From the NCBI RefSeq assembly GCF_016545825.1, contig NC_052615.1, positions 33,567,516 to 33,631,515 on the forward strand: DNA of 64,000 nucleotides, in the 5' to 3' direction. The notes below the pieces were generated by a model. It worked only from the letters and a program-made list of their open reading frames with translations. It made no database searches and had not been told where the DNA came from. The DNA is from Eucalyptus grandis (Eukaryota; Streptophyta; Magnoliopsida; Myrtales; Myrtaceae). Within the stretch, counting starts at the first letter, position 1; the number at the start of each line of letters is the position of its first letter. Position numbers and translations under genes: made by a program. This document shows, one piece after another, positions 23,208 to 34,849 of the stretch.

Positions 23208-25897
23208 TGTCGCGACCTACCCTCGGGGGGAGGGAACAGGTTTAGGGGTATTGCCTAAAGGACGGGCCTAAGGCCCATGATTAGGCGCAAGCTCTCCCAA
23301 GCCCATACCTCGCGTGACGTTGGGATATTTTTCATGGATTTTGCACAAAAGGAGTCGCCACTAGCCTATTGGGGTCGGCTAGAAATCAAGTGAGGCATGG
23401 GAGCGTGCCTCACCTCCTACGCAACCAGAGAATCTAGGTTCGGGGACTTGATTACACTAATTAACCAATTAGTGCCCTCTCGGTACCTAATCTTGTTCAT
23501 TTTAACAAAATGATTTTTGGCATGCAGTTTGAATTGATTTTATACCTATCCACTAACATGCGAGGTGATCATGCAGGTGCGCAATCATTAAAGTAATAAT
23601 CAAGGCTAACAAGGTCCTAATTGCAGTAAAATTAAACACGTGCAATTAAACATAATTAGATATGCAAATTAAACATGCTATATAATTAATAAACGAGCAA
23701 ATAAATGCCTAATTACACTAAAGATGCAATACATAACAATTTTCTAACCAAATCCTACATTTTTTTATTTTCGAAATTTTAAATTTTTAATTAATTTTTT
23801 TTAATTTTTTTAATAAAAATAATTTTTTTATTTTTAAATTTTAAATTTTTTAAATTAAGAAAAAGGTCGAATTTTTTGAATGCTTTCTGAGTTTTTTGAA
23901 TTTTCGGAAATATTTTTGAATTTTTTTTTTGAATTTTTATCATTTTTTTCGAAATTTTTTATTTTTATAATTAATTTTTTTGAATTTTTTAAATTTTTAA
24001 TATATATTTAATATTTAATATTATTATAATTCAATAAAATGGGTTCGGACCGGTAAATCCGATCCGACCCGCGGACCCAACCCGAACCCGGATCCAACAC
24101 TTTTAGATTTTTTTTTTTTTAAAAAAAAAATTCAAATATTAAAAAATTAAAAAAATAATAAAAGAAAAATCCTTTCAGTTGTCTTTTCTCACCGCACACT
24201 CCCCTCCTGCGATTCCTCCTTCCCAAGACCAACTTTTCCTTTCTTTTTAATATTTTGTTTTACTTTTTTACTTTTTCCATGCTTTTCTTTTTCTTTTTCT
24301 TTTTTTTTTTTGTTTTTTTTTCTTTTGGGTCTTCTTCTCCTTCGTGCTTGTCCCCCGCACGCCCTCAACCCTCCTGAAGAATGCCTTCTCCTTCCTCATG
24401 ACATTCCTCACCAAAATTTGTTTCTTTACCAAAACTAATTCGAACAACAACAATAACCAAAGCACTTAGCATCCTTTCTAGCACCAAACCAACCCAACCG
24501 TCGCAAATCAACGGCGGCCATCTAACTCCGAGAGTTGATACACCATTTTCGGATGCAAACACCCCAAGCTCTAACGCACATGATTACTTCCACGAAAATC
24601 GATGAAATTGCGATGAAAACATAAGAGACAGACATGGTCCAACGTATATATAAACAAGCGCAAATTAGACCGGGTTTGAACGCAAGTTTTTCTCGGTTCT
24701 CTTTGGGATATTCTGTCAAACGTTGGGCGTGCAGCAACTAAAAAAAAACATACGGGCTCACTCGAGGCTCGAATCCGAGTAAAAATCGACACAATATGCA
24801 CAAGCAACACTCAAAATCCGCTAAGGGACATACATCACACTCGAACAGGTGTGCGAACACAGCAAATATTTTCAGCCACAACGTACTCACGACTCAAGTC
24901 TCTTTCAAGCATTTCATCAACCGGTTAGCATACACAACAGAAAAGAAGGATCTTCACTGGTATAAACTCAAGCACAAGTCGGACGTCTATCAACATACAC
25001 TAGGACATCTATGAGCTTTCATGGAGGATCGGTGAAACCAAAGCTCGCGTGAACAGGTCGGCCGCGAGCTCCGGCCCGAGACCTCGAAGTGAAACGGGAA
25101 GCCTACCTGGTTCGGATGGCGAGCAAAGGGCGTACTTCAGGCGACGGCAAAACGCTCTCTCCCTGGTCCTCTATCCCTCTCTCAAGCTCACTCTTTGGTG
25201 CTCTTTGTTCTCTCTCCCACCAAAAAAAAAAAAACCAATCGAGAACCCTCTCCTCCCTTCAAGTTCTCTCGCCAAAGGCCGTCTCCAATCTCTCTCGGCC
25301 AATCCCCCGTGCGTTGCTTCTCATCTTTTCTTTTAAACCGCGTTGGTTCCTTTTTCTTTGCCTCTGTCCGAAATGCCTTTCGCTAGCCCACGAAGCCAGC
25401 TCTCTTTCTTTTCCATCTTCAGCTCTAATCTTCCTCGGTCAGTCCAGCCTCCTTGCCTCTATGTATGCCTGCAGTCAGTCTTCTCCTTGGGACCGAGTTC
25501 AGTCTATTTTCAGCTACAACGACTGCAGGTTTTCTTGGGCTTCGTCAGCTGCAGGAGCTGCCACGTTGCAGCCAAGCGTTCATTGCTTCCATTTTTCTGA
25601 AATTGCAGTTGTCGATCCTCTGCAGATCCTTCTTCAGCTTCCTCATTCGTCTTCTCGGGTCCTACGCGAAGACTGGAGGAGGGAGAAGGATGGGGCGTGG
25701 GCCAGGCCGACGAGGGGGAAAGGAGGCTGGGCCGCGGGGGGAAAATAAATATATAAAAAAAGAAGTGGGCGGGTCGAGCCAAGGCCGATCCGGTCGACCC
25801 GATCGATTTTTTTTTCTTTTCCAATTTTCTTGATTTTTTTATTGACTTTTTGAATGACGGATTTTTTTTTTTTTTTTTGTAAAAATAGGTGTCAACA
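23208..25897 (-). repeat. 5' LTR of Ogre-like element
   Basis: It runs from TGTCGCGACC to GTGTCAACA and is about 2690 bp. It is the near-identical partner of 8606-11286 and is followed by the target duplication CCATG (25898-25902). On the minus strand it would hold the promoter (TATA-like TATATATACG near 24640) and the transcription start. Confidence 0.9.
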
Positions 25898-25902
25898 CCA
25901 TG

Positions 25903-26412
25903 TTTTCATCCAGTAAAAGATTGAGAAAGATCTTTACTAGTTCTCGAACATACTCCTTCTTGGAAATTGATTTTAAATTCAATGTCGCACAATTGACAAA
26001 TGTTGAGTAGATTGTAATTTAGTCCTTTTACCAAGGAGACATTGTTGATTGTGAGACTTCCAATCTTTACAGTTCCACACCCAACAATTCCTCCTTTGCT
26101 ATTTCCACCAAAAGAGACTTTTCCACCATTTATTTGAATAAATTTTGTAAAACAACTTGAATCTCTAGTCATGTGTCTTGAACGGCCACTATCCAAATAC
26201 CATTTAACTTTTTTTCTTGATAGTGACCTGCAATTAAAAAAAAAAAACTCAAGCTTTCTTTGGTACCCACATTTTCTTGGGTCCAGTGAAGTTAGTGCAA
26301 TATACAGTCTTTGCACATTCCTTCTTAACAGGTCTTCAAACCATAGAACATTCTTTCTCAAAATGTTCTGAACTGTTGCACTTAGAACATTTGAGAGCAC
26401 TTCGGCCAACAA
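25903..26412 (-). pseudogene. Copia A protease and integrase N-terminal part
   Basis: The minus-strand frame contains the Copia protease site WYLDSGRSRHMTRD (about 26205-26160), then GGNSKGGIVGCGTVKIG and NLLNICQLCD (about 26000). The latter is the usual run-up to the integrase zinc domain. The frame is cut at 25902 by the gypsy insertion and continues at 8600. A poly-A run near 26235 and a stop at about 26412 separate it from gag. Confidence 0.82.
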
Positions 26413-26559
26413 GTTTTACCAAGACTTTTTGAAAATGATTTATGTAAAAAGTTTTTTTAGATCTTTATACTGAAAGAATCTTTTCCAACTTTTCAGATAT
26501 TATTGAAAACCTTTTTGAGATATTTGAAATGTCCTCTTTCAAAATTGTATTTTCTTTTG

Positions 26560-27854
26560 AAAGAGAGTCTACGTTTTCTTTTAAAAGGCAAAACTTTTGT
26601 CTAAATTTTCAAACTTTTCTTTCCAAGAATTTTCCTGTTGTTTCAATGTAGAACTCTCCCTTTTTAGCTCATAAATTTTCTTAAAAGACATTTTGAGACT
26701 AAGACAAAGCTCATCAATGTATTTTGAAACTTTATTAGGAATTTTTAAATTACTTACCTTGATTTCGCTGTCTGAGTCTGAGTCTACATCTGTCTCAAAG
26801 TCTGAGTCTGATTTTACCATTAAACAAATATTGGTATAATATTCATCACTTTCTTAGCATTCAGTATCACTCAATGTTTCTGCTTTGAGAGCTTTTCTGT
26901 ATTTCTCAGCTTTTCCTTTCTTTTTCTTTGATAGAGGACAATTGGGTCTGAGGTGTCCATTTTTCTTGCATTCAAAGCATATCACATCTTTGTTGGTTTT
27001 ATCATCCTCAGTTGATTTGTTTTGAAACTTTTGAGTGCTTTGTTTCTTTCAATTGAATCTTCTTCCCTTTTTGTTCAGTTTCCTGAACCTTTTTATCATA
27101 AGTGCTAGCTCTTCATCATCCATATCCTCTTCGGAGCCTGTAACATCAGAATCATCGTTAGATTTTAAGGCAATTGATTTCTTACCTTTGGGATCTTCTT
27201 CCTTGTTGATTTGCTCCACTTCATAAGACTGAAGTGTGCCAACCAGTTCGTCTACCGAAAGTGGCATGATCATTTGTGTTTCCCTTATTGAAGTCTTCAC
27301 GTGATTCTAGTCTTTGGAGAGTCCACGCAACAATTTGTTGACCTTCATTGGTCCTGAGATTAGCTGTCCCTGATACTTTAGACCATTTACAATTTCTGTA
27401 AAACGATTAAACATATCAATTATAGATTCTCATGGCTTCATACTGTCCGAGTAGAATATTAATCATTGTTTCTTTCACTCGATCAGTTTCTTCATAGGTA
27501 ATGTGTGGCCTATCCTAGGCTTCTTTGACTATTTCACAAGAAGATATTCTGTTATACTAAGTAGGAGATAACGTACAATATAAGGAGTAAATTGCTTTAG
27601 CATCAAGAGCTTGTCTCTTGATTATTTCTTCTTGAGTCATCTCGCTAGCGTCTGCAACTTCTTTTCCTCTTTCTGAAATTGATGTAGCTTTAGGAATGCT
27701 TCCTTTTTTCTACCACATCTCATTCTAAAGGATCTTTCGATCTTAGAAATGCCTTCATCTTGTTTTTTCATATGATGTATTCTTTTCCATCGAAGTAAGA
27801 TGGTCTGGTGTTACTCTGGCCTTCAACCAAACCTGGAGCCAACATACTAGCCAT
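26560..27854 (-). pseudogene. Copia A gag
   Basis: It starts at ATG 27852-27854 with MASMLAPGLVEGQSN. A TGA stop appears at about 27770 where the family normally has Trp, followed by KNKMKAFLRSKDPLE. The zinc knuckle CFECKKNGHLRPNC (CX2CX4HX4C) lies at about 26985-26940. The C-terminal part contains an acidic Ser/Asp-rich stretch (about 26820-26760) and a heptad-like region to about 26580. Several frame changes occur (about 27300, 27040, 26830). A long gag with DUF4219/UBN2-type sequence and one zinc knuckle fits Sirevirus-type Copia. Confidence 0.8.
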
Positions 27855-27902
27855 AGCTCTTTAACTCAGAAGTAAAAACACTTCAATTAAATGAGCACAC
27901 AT

Positions 27903-27914
27903 GCTCTGATACCA
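27903..27914 (-). promoter_or_regulatory. Primer-binding site of Copia A (initiator tRNA-Met)
   Basis: The minus strand reads TGGTATCAGAGC, two bases inside the 5' LTR. This is the standard plant Copia primer-binding site, complementary to the 3' end of initiator tRNA-Met. Confidence 0.92.
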
Positions 27915-27916
27915 AT

Positions 27917-28867
27917 TGATAGGGCTAGTAAAAGCACCTAGGGGGGATGAATAGGTGATCAAAGAAGTTTTTACAAAACTTAACAAATTAATTCGTCTTC
28001 TGAGAATAATAGACTGAGATGTAAAAGACTATAACCAATTATATAAAACTACAAATTAAAGTAAAGTGATTAGGGAAAGAGAATTGAAACACAAGGTTTA
28101 TAGTGGTTCGGCTTAAACCAAGCCTATGTCCACTCTCCTGCACTGATAGCCCACTAGCTGGATTTCACTAAGAACCAAAAGAGATTTTATAGTCTCACAT
28201 CCTTGATTCCACAGTGTAAAAACTCTGCTACACTTCCTCAAGGTCTCACAAGTATTTAATCTCTCTTTTGAGTACAACTTAAGCTCAACAATTGAAACAG
28301 CAAAAAACAAGGAGCTTCAGACTTTGGAATTTTTCTTTCAAGCACACACTCGAATAACTTGAGCGTCTTCCTTATATACTCCCCCATGCCTTTTTAACCG
28401 TCGGCACCTTCTAAAGGAGTTCTTCCAATCTGCCCGTTGGACAGAATCAATAAGGGAGATCTCGAGTTATTTAATGAATGTGATGATAGCCCACCATTCC
28501 TGCTCGCCCATACAATCAGGATCTAAGTTTCCATAAGTAGAACCTTCTAAGTATACTTCGCCAATCAACAGATCTAATTATCCGAATTGATTTCAATTAG
28601 AATAATTGATTACGAGATGCTATCTCCAGCCGTGAGATCTTCTTCAACCGTACGAACCAAATCCTCAAAGATATACTCACATCTGGACAAGTCTTCTTCA
28701 TCGGATAAATCTTTTTTTCGTCGGTCTGGAAATTATTAGTGATGGTAGACTTTAAATCTTGAGTCTGAAGGTCTTTAGACTTTGACTATAGAGTCTGCAA
28801 GTCTTCAAACTAGACTGATGGAAACGTTTTGCCAACTTCAAAACAAATAAGGAAGTTTTCTCCAACA
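27917..28867 (-). repeat. 5' LTR of Copia A
   Basis: It runs from TGATAGGGCTAG to TTCTCCAACA and pairs with 2164-3117. After it, B sequence resumes with TCCGC, the right copy of the degenerate target duplication. Confidence 0.88.
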
Positions 28868-29005
28868 TCCGCAAGCGTCAAACAACAAAAGTTCAACAGT
28901 TATAAGAGAGTCAACAACCATAGTTCAATCAAAAAGATAAAACTGCACATTGTCCCCCTTTCTATTAGTAGCAAAAAGTGGAGAAAGATAAAAAGTTCAA
29001 TGAAA

Positions 29006-31189
29006 TCAGGTGTGTTTAGGAATGCGAACGAGCTGAAAATCTCCCATCAACTGAACTGTCTCCTCCAACTTTTGCACTATTTCCGTTAGCTTCTCAACAT
29101 CTTCAGCCTTGGCAATCTCTTTAACTTGCTGTTGTAAAGCTTGAACTTGAACATTAAGAGCCTGTACCTTTTCTTTGAGAGAATCTGAAGTAGATTGCAA
29201 AGCAGAGTGAAGCTTCAGGATCTCACACTCCATTCCATATTGCTATGCTTTTAACTCCACGAGGAGCTCTAGCAGCCTTTGAAAGTATGCAGAAGTTTCT
29301 GTTTGTATATTAGCCTCAGTGTGTTCAATTTGTGGAGTGTTGATAGATGAGACAACTTTAGCTTGTCAAACATCATGACTAGGAGAGGATTCCTCAATGT
29401 CAGCTTCAGGAAACTGTGAAGCATAGACATCCTTTGGATTGGCAGGAGATCTATTGACATCATCACTAGCAAAGTGCTTAGAAGAAGTCCCTATGTCCAC
29501 ACGAGCTCCCCATGTTTTAGTGCCTACAAGTGGAGAAGGGATTTCTACTTCTTGTTCCTTCTCAATTTCAGCATTGGAGTAATGTTCTTTTTATGTTCGA
29601 TCCCCAACAGTTCCACTGCTTGCTTACTCTGAATCCTCAGATAAGGATATTGCAAAAGTTGGTTCGATAGAATCATCTTGACCCTCTTCCTCTTCAGCTG
29701 TTCTTCCTTCTTCTCTAGCTTCTCTACCTGCTTTTCTATGCTTTGTTTCTCCTATTTCTCTTTCCTCTCTGTATTGCTCCTGCTCAAAACTGACAAAACT
29801 CTGAAGATTTTTCAAGGCAAATGCAGAGAGAGTAAGATCATCCTCATCCTCTTCGTCTTGCAGGATAAGAAATCTTCTCTTCTTTGTAGGTTCACATATA
29901 GGCTCTTTGCCTTTCCTTTTCTTTGCAGCGAGTCTTGTTTGGTTTCTTTGGGGGACTTCTCCTTCAAGAGCTCTAAAGCTTTGGTCAGTTCCTTTAACCT
30001 CATCTTGGACACCATTTTCAATCCTATAACCATAGGAACAATAGTTCTAGTATAGAGAGAGGTTGGAAACTGAATGTGAAAGTGTCTAAACAGTTGTGAG
30101 ACTAGCGCTGAGTAAGGGAGCTGTCCTTTACCCTTCACAACAGTTCTGTACATATGCATCAGGATTGTATGAGGCAGAGAGAACTTCATTCCATTACTGA
30201 TAGCAAACATCAGTTTGGCTTTAAATCGAGAAACATCTATCTTTGAAGTTGACTTTGGTCGAATGCAGTTGATCACGACTTTGTACAGCAAAATGTTTGA
30301 GGCAGACAGTCTGGAATAAGTAATGCCGCCTTCAGAAAGTTTGTCCCTAACAAGAAAACTCGTCGCATGACCAACAGAGACATTTATTGGTTGGAAACTA
30401 CCTCTTTCCACACCAATAACATCGGCCAATGTGTCAACATCCACCATGTACTCTTTCTCCCTTACAGTAAATCGAAATCTATTCACGTTAAGAAAAGACA
30501 ACTTCGAATAGAAATATGCAGTCAATTCAGGATAAGCAACAATAGTTTCATAACAAAATTTTTCAAGTTGAAGGAGAGTCAGCTTCTCCCTCAAGTTCAC
30601 CCTTATTAATCCAAGAAATTAAAGTCGATCGAACGAGGGTTCATCACCCCTCTTTTCAGCAATTTGGAGTAAACCTTTCTATGATCCTTAGAACGAAACA
30701 AACTCGTTCCATCACTACACACTTCAGTAGCAATGCCCATTCTTGGCTGAAAATTCGAGTACTTTTTTCATCATCGTCCTTTATCTGGCTGATTGAAAGC
30801 ACTAAAATGGGGATCAACAAAAAGTTAGCAAACGTTCTATCTGCCATTCCTTCAGGTGATATGCCTAATCTTTCCATTGCTCGCAAAAACAGAGTCTCAT
30901 TCTTGTAGCCTATTTCTTTTAGAAATTCATCAATAAAGGTCATAGCAGTACCACCTTGCTTCAACTGATTGTAAAGTTTAAAAAGAACCTAGGGTTTCAA
31001 CGTCCTGACAAGTTCAACATCTTCCACGATTTCCTCTTCTACTGGTTGGCGCGGAGGATTTTGAGTAACGGGCTGTGGAGAATGTTGTGGAGAATCTTCT
31101 TCCTCGGTTAGATCAAAATATGTAGGACCCTCAAGCATATTGCGTGGTCTCATGCTTAAGATCCGAGATGACTTCCTTTGGAACGACAT
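29006..31189 (-). pseudogene. Copia B third ORF (envelope position), copy 1
   Basis: About 728 codons from ATG 31187-31189 (MSFQRKSSRIL) to TGA at 29006-29008, with frameshifts near 30960, 30610 and 29820 and smaller lesions. The order is an acidic N-terminus with the PTYFDLTEEEDSPQ motif, a conserved central block (30600-30050: VAYPELTAYFYSKLSFL, VDTLADVIGVERGSFQPINV, NCIRPKSTSKIDVSRFKAK), a Lys/Glu-rich region, and a C-terminal coiled coil (about 29230-29040). It lies downstream of RT/RNase H and upstream of the 3' LTR. It is homologous to ORF3 of A and of B copy 2. No convincing membrane segment is seen. The function is unknown. Confidence 0.7.
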
Positions 31190-31729
31190 CTTCACAATCT
31201 TTGAGGATTTCCCGAACACGTTCGAGTGAAAAAGATGAAAACTGGTGTAGCAAACTTGAGAGTAAAAATGAGAGAGTAGAAATTTTGTATTCTAGGGTTT
31301 GAGAAATCATAAATGAAGAAGAAAGACTCGACAATATATAAAGAAAGTACAACGAGGTAAATGAACCGTCATAAAAAGAAAATTGCCATTTTTCAAAAAT
31401 AAAAATTGCCAAAAAATCAAAAATTCGAAAAGGATAATTTCTAAAAATAAAATAAGCGAGCAATGATTCAAATATCAATGTACCTTTTCGAGATCTTCAT
31501 ACTAAAATTAAATTACCTGTATTGAAGAGATATTAACTTATAGAAGTAGTTTCTGGATATTCTGAGTCGACCAATTTTAGACTTTAATCGGTAAGAGATA
31601 TAATATTCAGTTTGGTGCAAATAGACTCAAATAAATTTTTCTCCAGTGGCTTTATAAATATGTCTGCCAACTGATTCTTCGAGTCAATGAACTGAATCAT
31701 AATTTCTCCATTTTGAACATGATCTCTTA

Positions 31730-32849
31730 TGAAATGGTGTCGAATCTCTATATGCTTTGCCATTGAATGAAGAATTGGGTTCTTCGTGAGATTAATAGCA
31801 CTGGTGTTGTCGCATTTGATCTCAGTGCACGATTCTTCAATTTCAAAGTCTCTTAGCTGTTATCTTATCCACAAAATTTGGGAACAACAGCTCCCAAGAG
31901 CCACATACTCTACTTCTGTTGTTGATAGAGTTACAGTACTCTGTTTCCTTGAGAACCAAGACACTAGCATGCTGCCCAGAAGTTGACAAGTACCAGAAGT
32001 AATTTTTCTATTGACTTTACAACCTGATAAATCTGCATCTGAATATCCAAGGAGAGTAAAGTCTCCTTCTTTGGGATACCACAGACCTAGCTTTGGAGTA
32101 GTTGTAACGTATTTGATGATGCATTTTGCAGCACTTAAATGAGATTCTTTGGGATCGGATTGGAATCTAGCACAAATACAAACACTAAACAAAAAATGTC
32201 AGGTCTAGATGCAGTAAGGTAAAGAAGTGAATCAATAATGCTCCTGTAAAGCTTATGGTCTACTTTCTTTCCTCCTTCATCTTTGTCTAGCTTCGAAGAA
32301 CTTGATATTGGCGTCTCCGTCTTTTTGCAATTCTCAAATCTGAATTTCTTGATAAGATCTTTCGTATACTTCTCTTGGTGAATAAAGATACTTTTCTTCG
32401 ATTGTTTAACTTGCAATCCCAGGAAGAAAGTTAACTCACCCATCATACTCATCTCGAATTCATCATGCATACATCTAGAGAATTTCTTACATAGATTTTC
32501 ATTAGGGGATCCAAAGATAATATCATCAACATAAATTTGAACTAGCAGAAATTCTTTACCCTCTCTTTTTATAAACAAAGTAGTATCTATATTTCCTTTA
32601 ACAAAACCATTTTGGATTAAGAATTTACTTAACCTTTCATACTAGGCTCGAGGTGCTTGCTTCAGTCCATACAAGGTCTTTTGCAATCTGTAGACTAAGT
32701 TTGACTTTCTTGGATATTCAAACCCTAGTGGTTGTTCCATATAGACTATGAGCTCACTCCTAGATGTGAGCTCATTGCCTCCATTTGTAGCCATTGTCGC
32801 CATTTGGCGCTGCACCGGCATTTGCATTGTTTAAGCTTTCATAGGAAGC
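31730..32849 (-). pseudogene. Copia B reverse transcriptase (3' part) and RNase H, copy 1
   Basis: The RT part retains [10 protein letters not shown] (about 32650), IYVDDIIFGSP (about 32510-32540), MMGELTFFLGLQVKQ and FIHQEKYTKDL. The RNase H part has ECIIKYVTTTPKLGLWYP-like sequence, GYSDADLSGC (acidic residue, about 32050) and a degraded STTEVEYVALGSC block (about 31910). The N-terminal half of RT and all upstream domains are missing: coding similarity stops near 32830 and the MuDR-like relic begins at 32850. Confidence 0.85.
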
Positions 32850-34849
32850 GTGCGAAAGTAATTTGTAGTGGTCGGATGTGAAATGTGCGATGGTGATTGA
32901 GTGATTGTTAGGGTTCAGAGTATTGGACTTTGGACATATTCGAATCGAAGGTTGTGGGGATGGGGACTTACGGATATTTTTAATAAATTGCATTGTTGAG
33001 GACCCATCTTTGAGGAATCTCTCCATATTTTAAGGAATGCGACGGCATAATCAAAAGCTTCGATTTCGGGTCCCATCTTTATTTGTCCTTGTCACGAGGC
33101 CTCTTGTTTTCAAGCTACGGCTCGACCGCATCTTCCCTCTCTCTTTCTTCTTTTCTTTTATTTAATAAAAGTGGAGGACCTCCCTTTACAATTATGCATC
33201 CTTTGTGAATGTGGTCCCAAAGTTAATTGTATATTTGTCCTCTTTTTGTTGCAGAAATAGCGCACCAAAGACTATGTTGCTGTCATCGTTTACTACGGTG
33301 GAGATTTTGTGATTGGGGAGGATGAGTGGGAGTATGAGGGGGAATGAGGGGTACTATTTTTGTAGATATAAAGAATGCATCTTATATTGGATTTGTTAGG
33401 GATATAGTGGCGATTTTGCCTTGTAAGTACAATTCTTGTATTGTGTTTCTGGAAAGGCTTGAGGATGGTTTCAGAGTTTTGGAAGATGATAATGGTTTTG
33501 GGGATGTCTTATATCATTATCTTCATGGCGAAAGAAGTGTTTGTTGAAAACAATGGTGATAGTGAGGACAAAGATGATGGCGAGATAACACCCAAGTAAG
33601 GAGAAGGAGGAGATGGTATTCAAGCTGGAAATGCGAGGTTAGGGATGAAGTAGGGCATGATGGACGGGATGAGGAGGGGAGAGAGCATATCTTTGTTCAC
33701 CGAACGGTGTGACATGGGTGATGTCACCATCACTAAATTAGATGGGAAGTAGCTGAATCTAGTGAGCGGTGATGATGACGATGGCGATGACGATGAAAGG
33801 TTGGTTGCTGAAGCTGAAAATTTATTAATCTTAAGTGACGCCGACGATGAGGAGCTTACACGGTCAAAAGGAAAAAACAAGAGACTTTTTGTCGGAGATC
33901 GATTTGCAACTTTGCATGTAGCTGATGAACATCCAAAAAACGAGGCAGAAGGCCACACACGCAAATGTTGGTGTTGCTGGCCAGGTCACAGCGGAGACAG
34001 ATTATGAAGAAAGCATCGACACCTCAGCTTCCCATGACAAAGTTGAAGAAGATCAACGAGCTGTGCGTAGAAGGAAAAGTAAGTTTCCTTCCTATGATCC
34101 ATACATTTGCCTCTCTACTTTGTCGATAGGTATGAAATTCCATGATGCGATACAATTTAAGGAAGCTATGCGAAGAACTCCATTGCTGCACAAAGAAATA
34201 TTGATTTCATTAGAAATACCAAGAAATTTGTAGAGCTAGGTGTTACAACAACCATGTCCATGGAAGATTTACGATGCGTTTGTTAAGAAGAGTGGGTCTT
34301 TTTTCAGATTAGAGCCTACCCAAGAGGAACACACTTGTTCCATTAATTTTTAAAACAAAGGGTAACAAGTGTATGGTTGTCCAAGCAACTGCCCGATTTG
34401 ATCAAGGCGATGCTAGAGATGAAAATTTCTAACTTTAGGATCTTTGGTGAAGGAGGAAACGTGTAGGCATCCAATGTATCTAGGAATCGTGCGAAAGAGC
34501 AAAGCAAAATGTGATAAAGATATTTATTGGTCGTATGCTAAGGAATATGGGCGAGGTGTGGGAGTATGCTTAGGAGTGTAGGCTGCAAAACCCTGCAAGT
34601 AAGAGTGTATGTAGAGTGGTTGAGAGACCACTTCTTTGATCATGGGACCAAGTTCGATAAGTTCTATGTGTGCTTTGATGCATGCGAGACGAAGATTTTT
34701 AGCTGGTTTAGACGGATTATAGGATTAGGACAGTTGTTTCCTTGAAAAGGCTGTGCAAGGGGAGGTGTTGGCGACGATTGGAAGAGATGCGAATAACCAA
34801 ATGTTCGCTTGGGCTATTGTAAAGATTGAGAATAAGGACAATTGGTCAT
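32850..34849 (+). pseudogene. MuDR-like (MULE) transposase relic, only in copy 1
   Basis: Plus-strand fragments in MULE order. An N-terminal segment starts with VAVIVYYGGDFVIGEDEW (about 33270-33330) and ends with GFRVLEDDNGF (about 33470). Then come an acidic Asp-rich linker (33760-33860), a MULE-type DNA-binding segment with CPWKIYDAFVKKSGSFF (about 34255-34305) and an EEHTC end, and part of the transposase core with GEVLATIGRDANNQMFAW and IVKIENKDNWS (about 34765-34848). Many stops and frame changes show it is dead. The 3' half of the transposase is absent. Copy 2 lacks exactly this 2000 bp block (junction 55994/55995). No terminal inverted repeats or target duplication were found. Confidence 0.72.

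Larger units (their letters stand above)
8606..25897 (-). mobile_element. Ogre/Tat-type Ty3-gypsy retrotransposon, nested in Copia A
   Basis: A 17.3 kb element with nearly identical LTRs of about 2.7 kb (8606-11286 and 23208-25897), flanked by the target duplication CCATG (8601-8605 and 25898-25902). Reading leftwards on the minus strand: primer-binding site, a plant-mobile-domain-like ORF1, gag, protease with G-patch, a long gap, RT, RNase H, a second (archaeal-type) RNase H, integrase, then a 2.6 kb untranslated tail with tandem repeats. ORF1, dual RNase H, the protease-RT gap and large size define the Ogre/Tat group. Scattered stops and frameshifts suggest it cannot move by itself now, though the LTR similarity implies recent insertion. 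Confidence 0.92.
2164..28867 (-). mobile_element. Copia LTR-retrotransposon A (Sirevirus-like), split by an Ogre-like element
   Basis: It is bounded by two LTRs (2164-3117 and 27917-28867), with a primer-binding site complementary to initiator tRNA-Met next to the right LTR and a purine tract next to the left one. Reading leftwards on the minus strand: gag, protease, the nested gypsy element (8606-25897), integrase, RT, RNase H, then a long third ORF before the 3' LTR. Without the nested element it is about 9.4 kb, the usual size of Sirevirus-type Copia elements. It is absent at the matching site of copy 2, so it inserted after the locus was duplicated. Several stops and frameshifts make it non-autonomous. 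Confidence 0.88.
972..32849 (-). mobile_element. Copia LTR-retrotransposon B, copy 1 (truncated, interrupted by A)
   Basis: On the minus strand, the 3' LTR (972-1926) is followed rightward by a polypurine tract, the envelope-position ORF3, RNase H and part of RT, where the element stops at about 32849. Integrase, protease, gag and the 5' LTR are missing. Element A is inserted at 2163/28868. The uninterrupted version at 46226-55994 has continuous sequence at that point (around 51990). The truncation point abuts a MuDR-like relic in copy 1. B predates the tandem duplication because both copies share it and share the same truncation. Confidence 0.82.

Noticed and set aside
25089..25748. A 219-codon plus-strand open frame inside the right LTR of the Ogre-like element
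   Set aside because: It is Ser/Leu-rich translation of C/T-rich LTR sequence, on the strand opposite the element. The same region in the left LTR has a different frame because of indels, so it is not a conserved gene.
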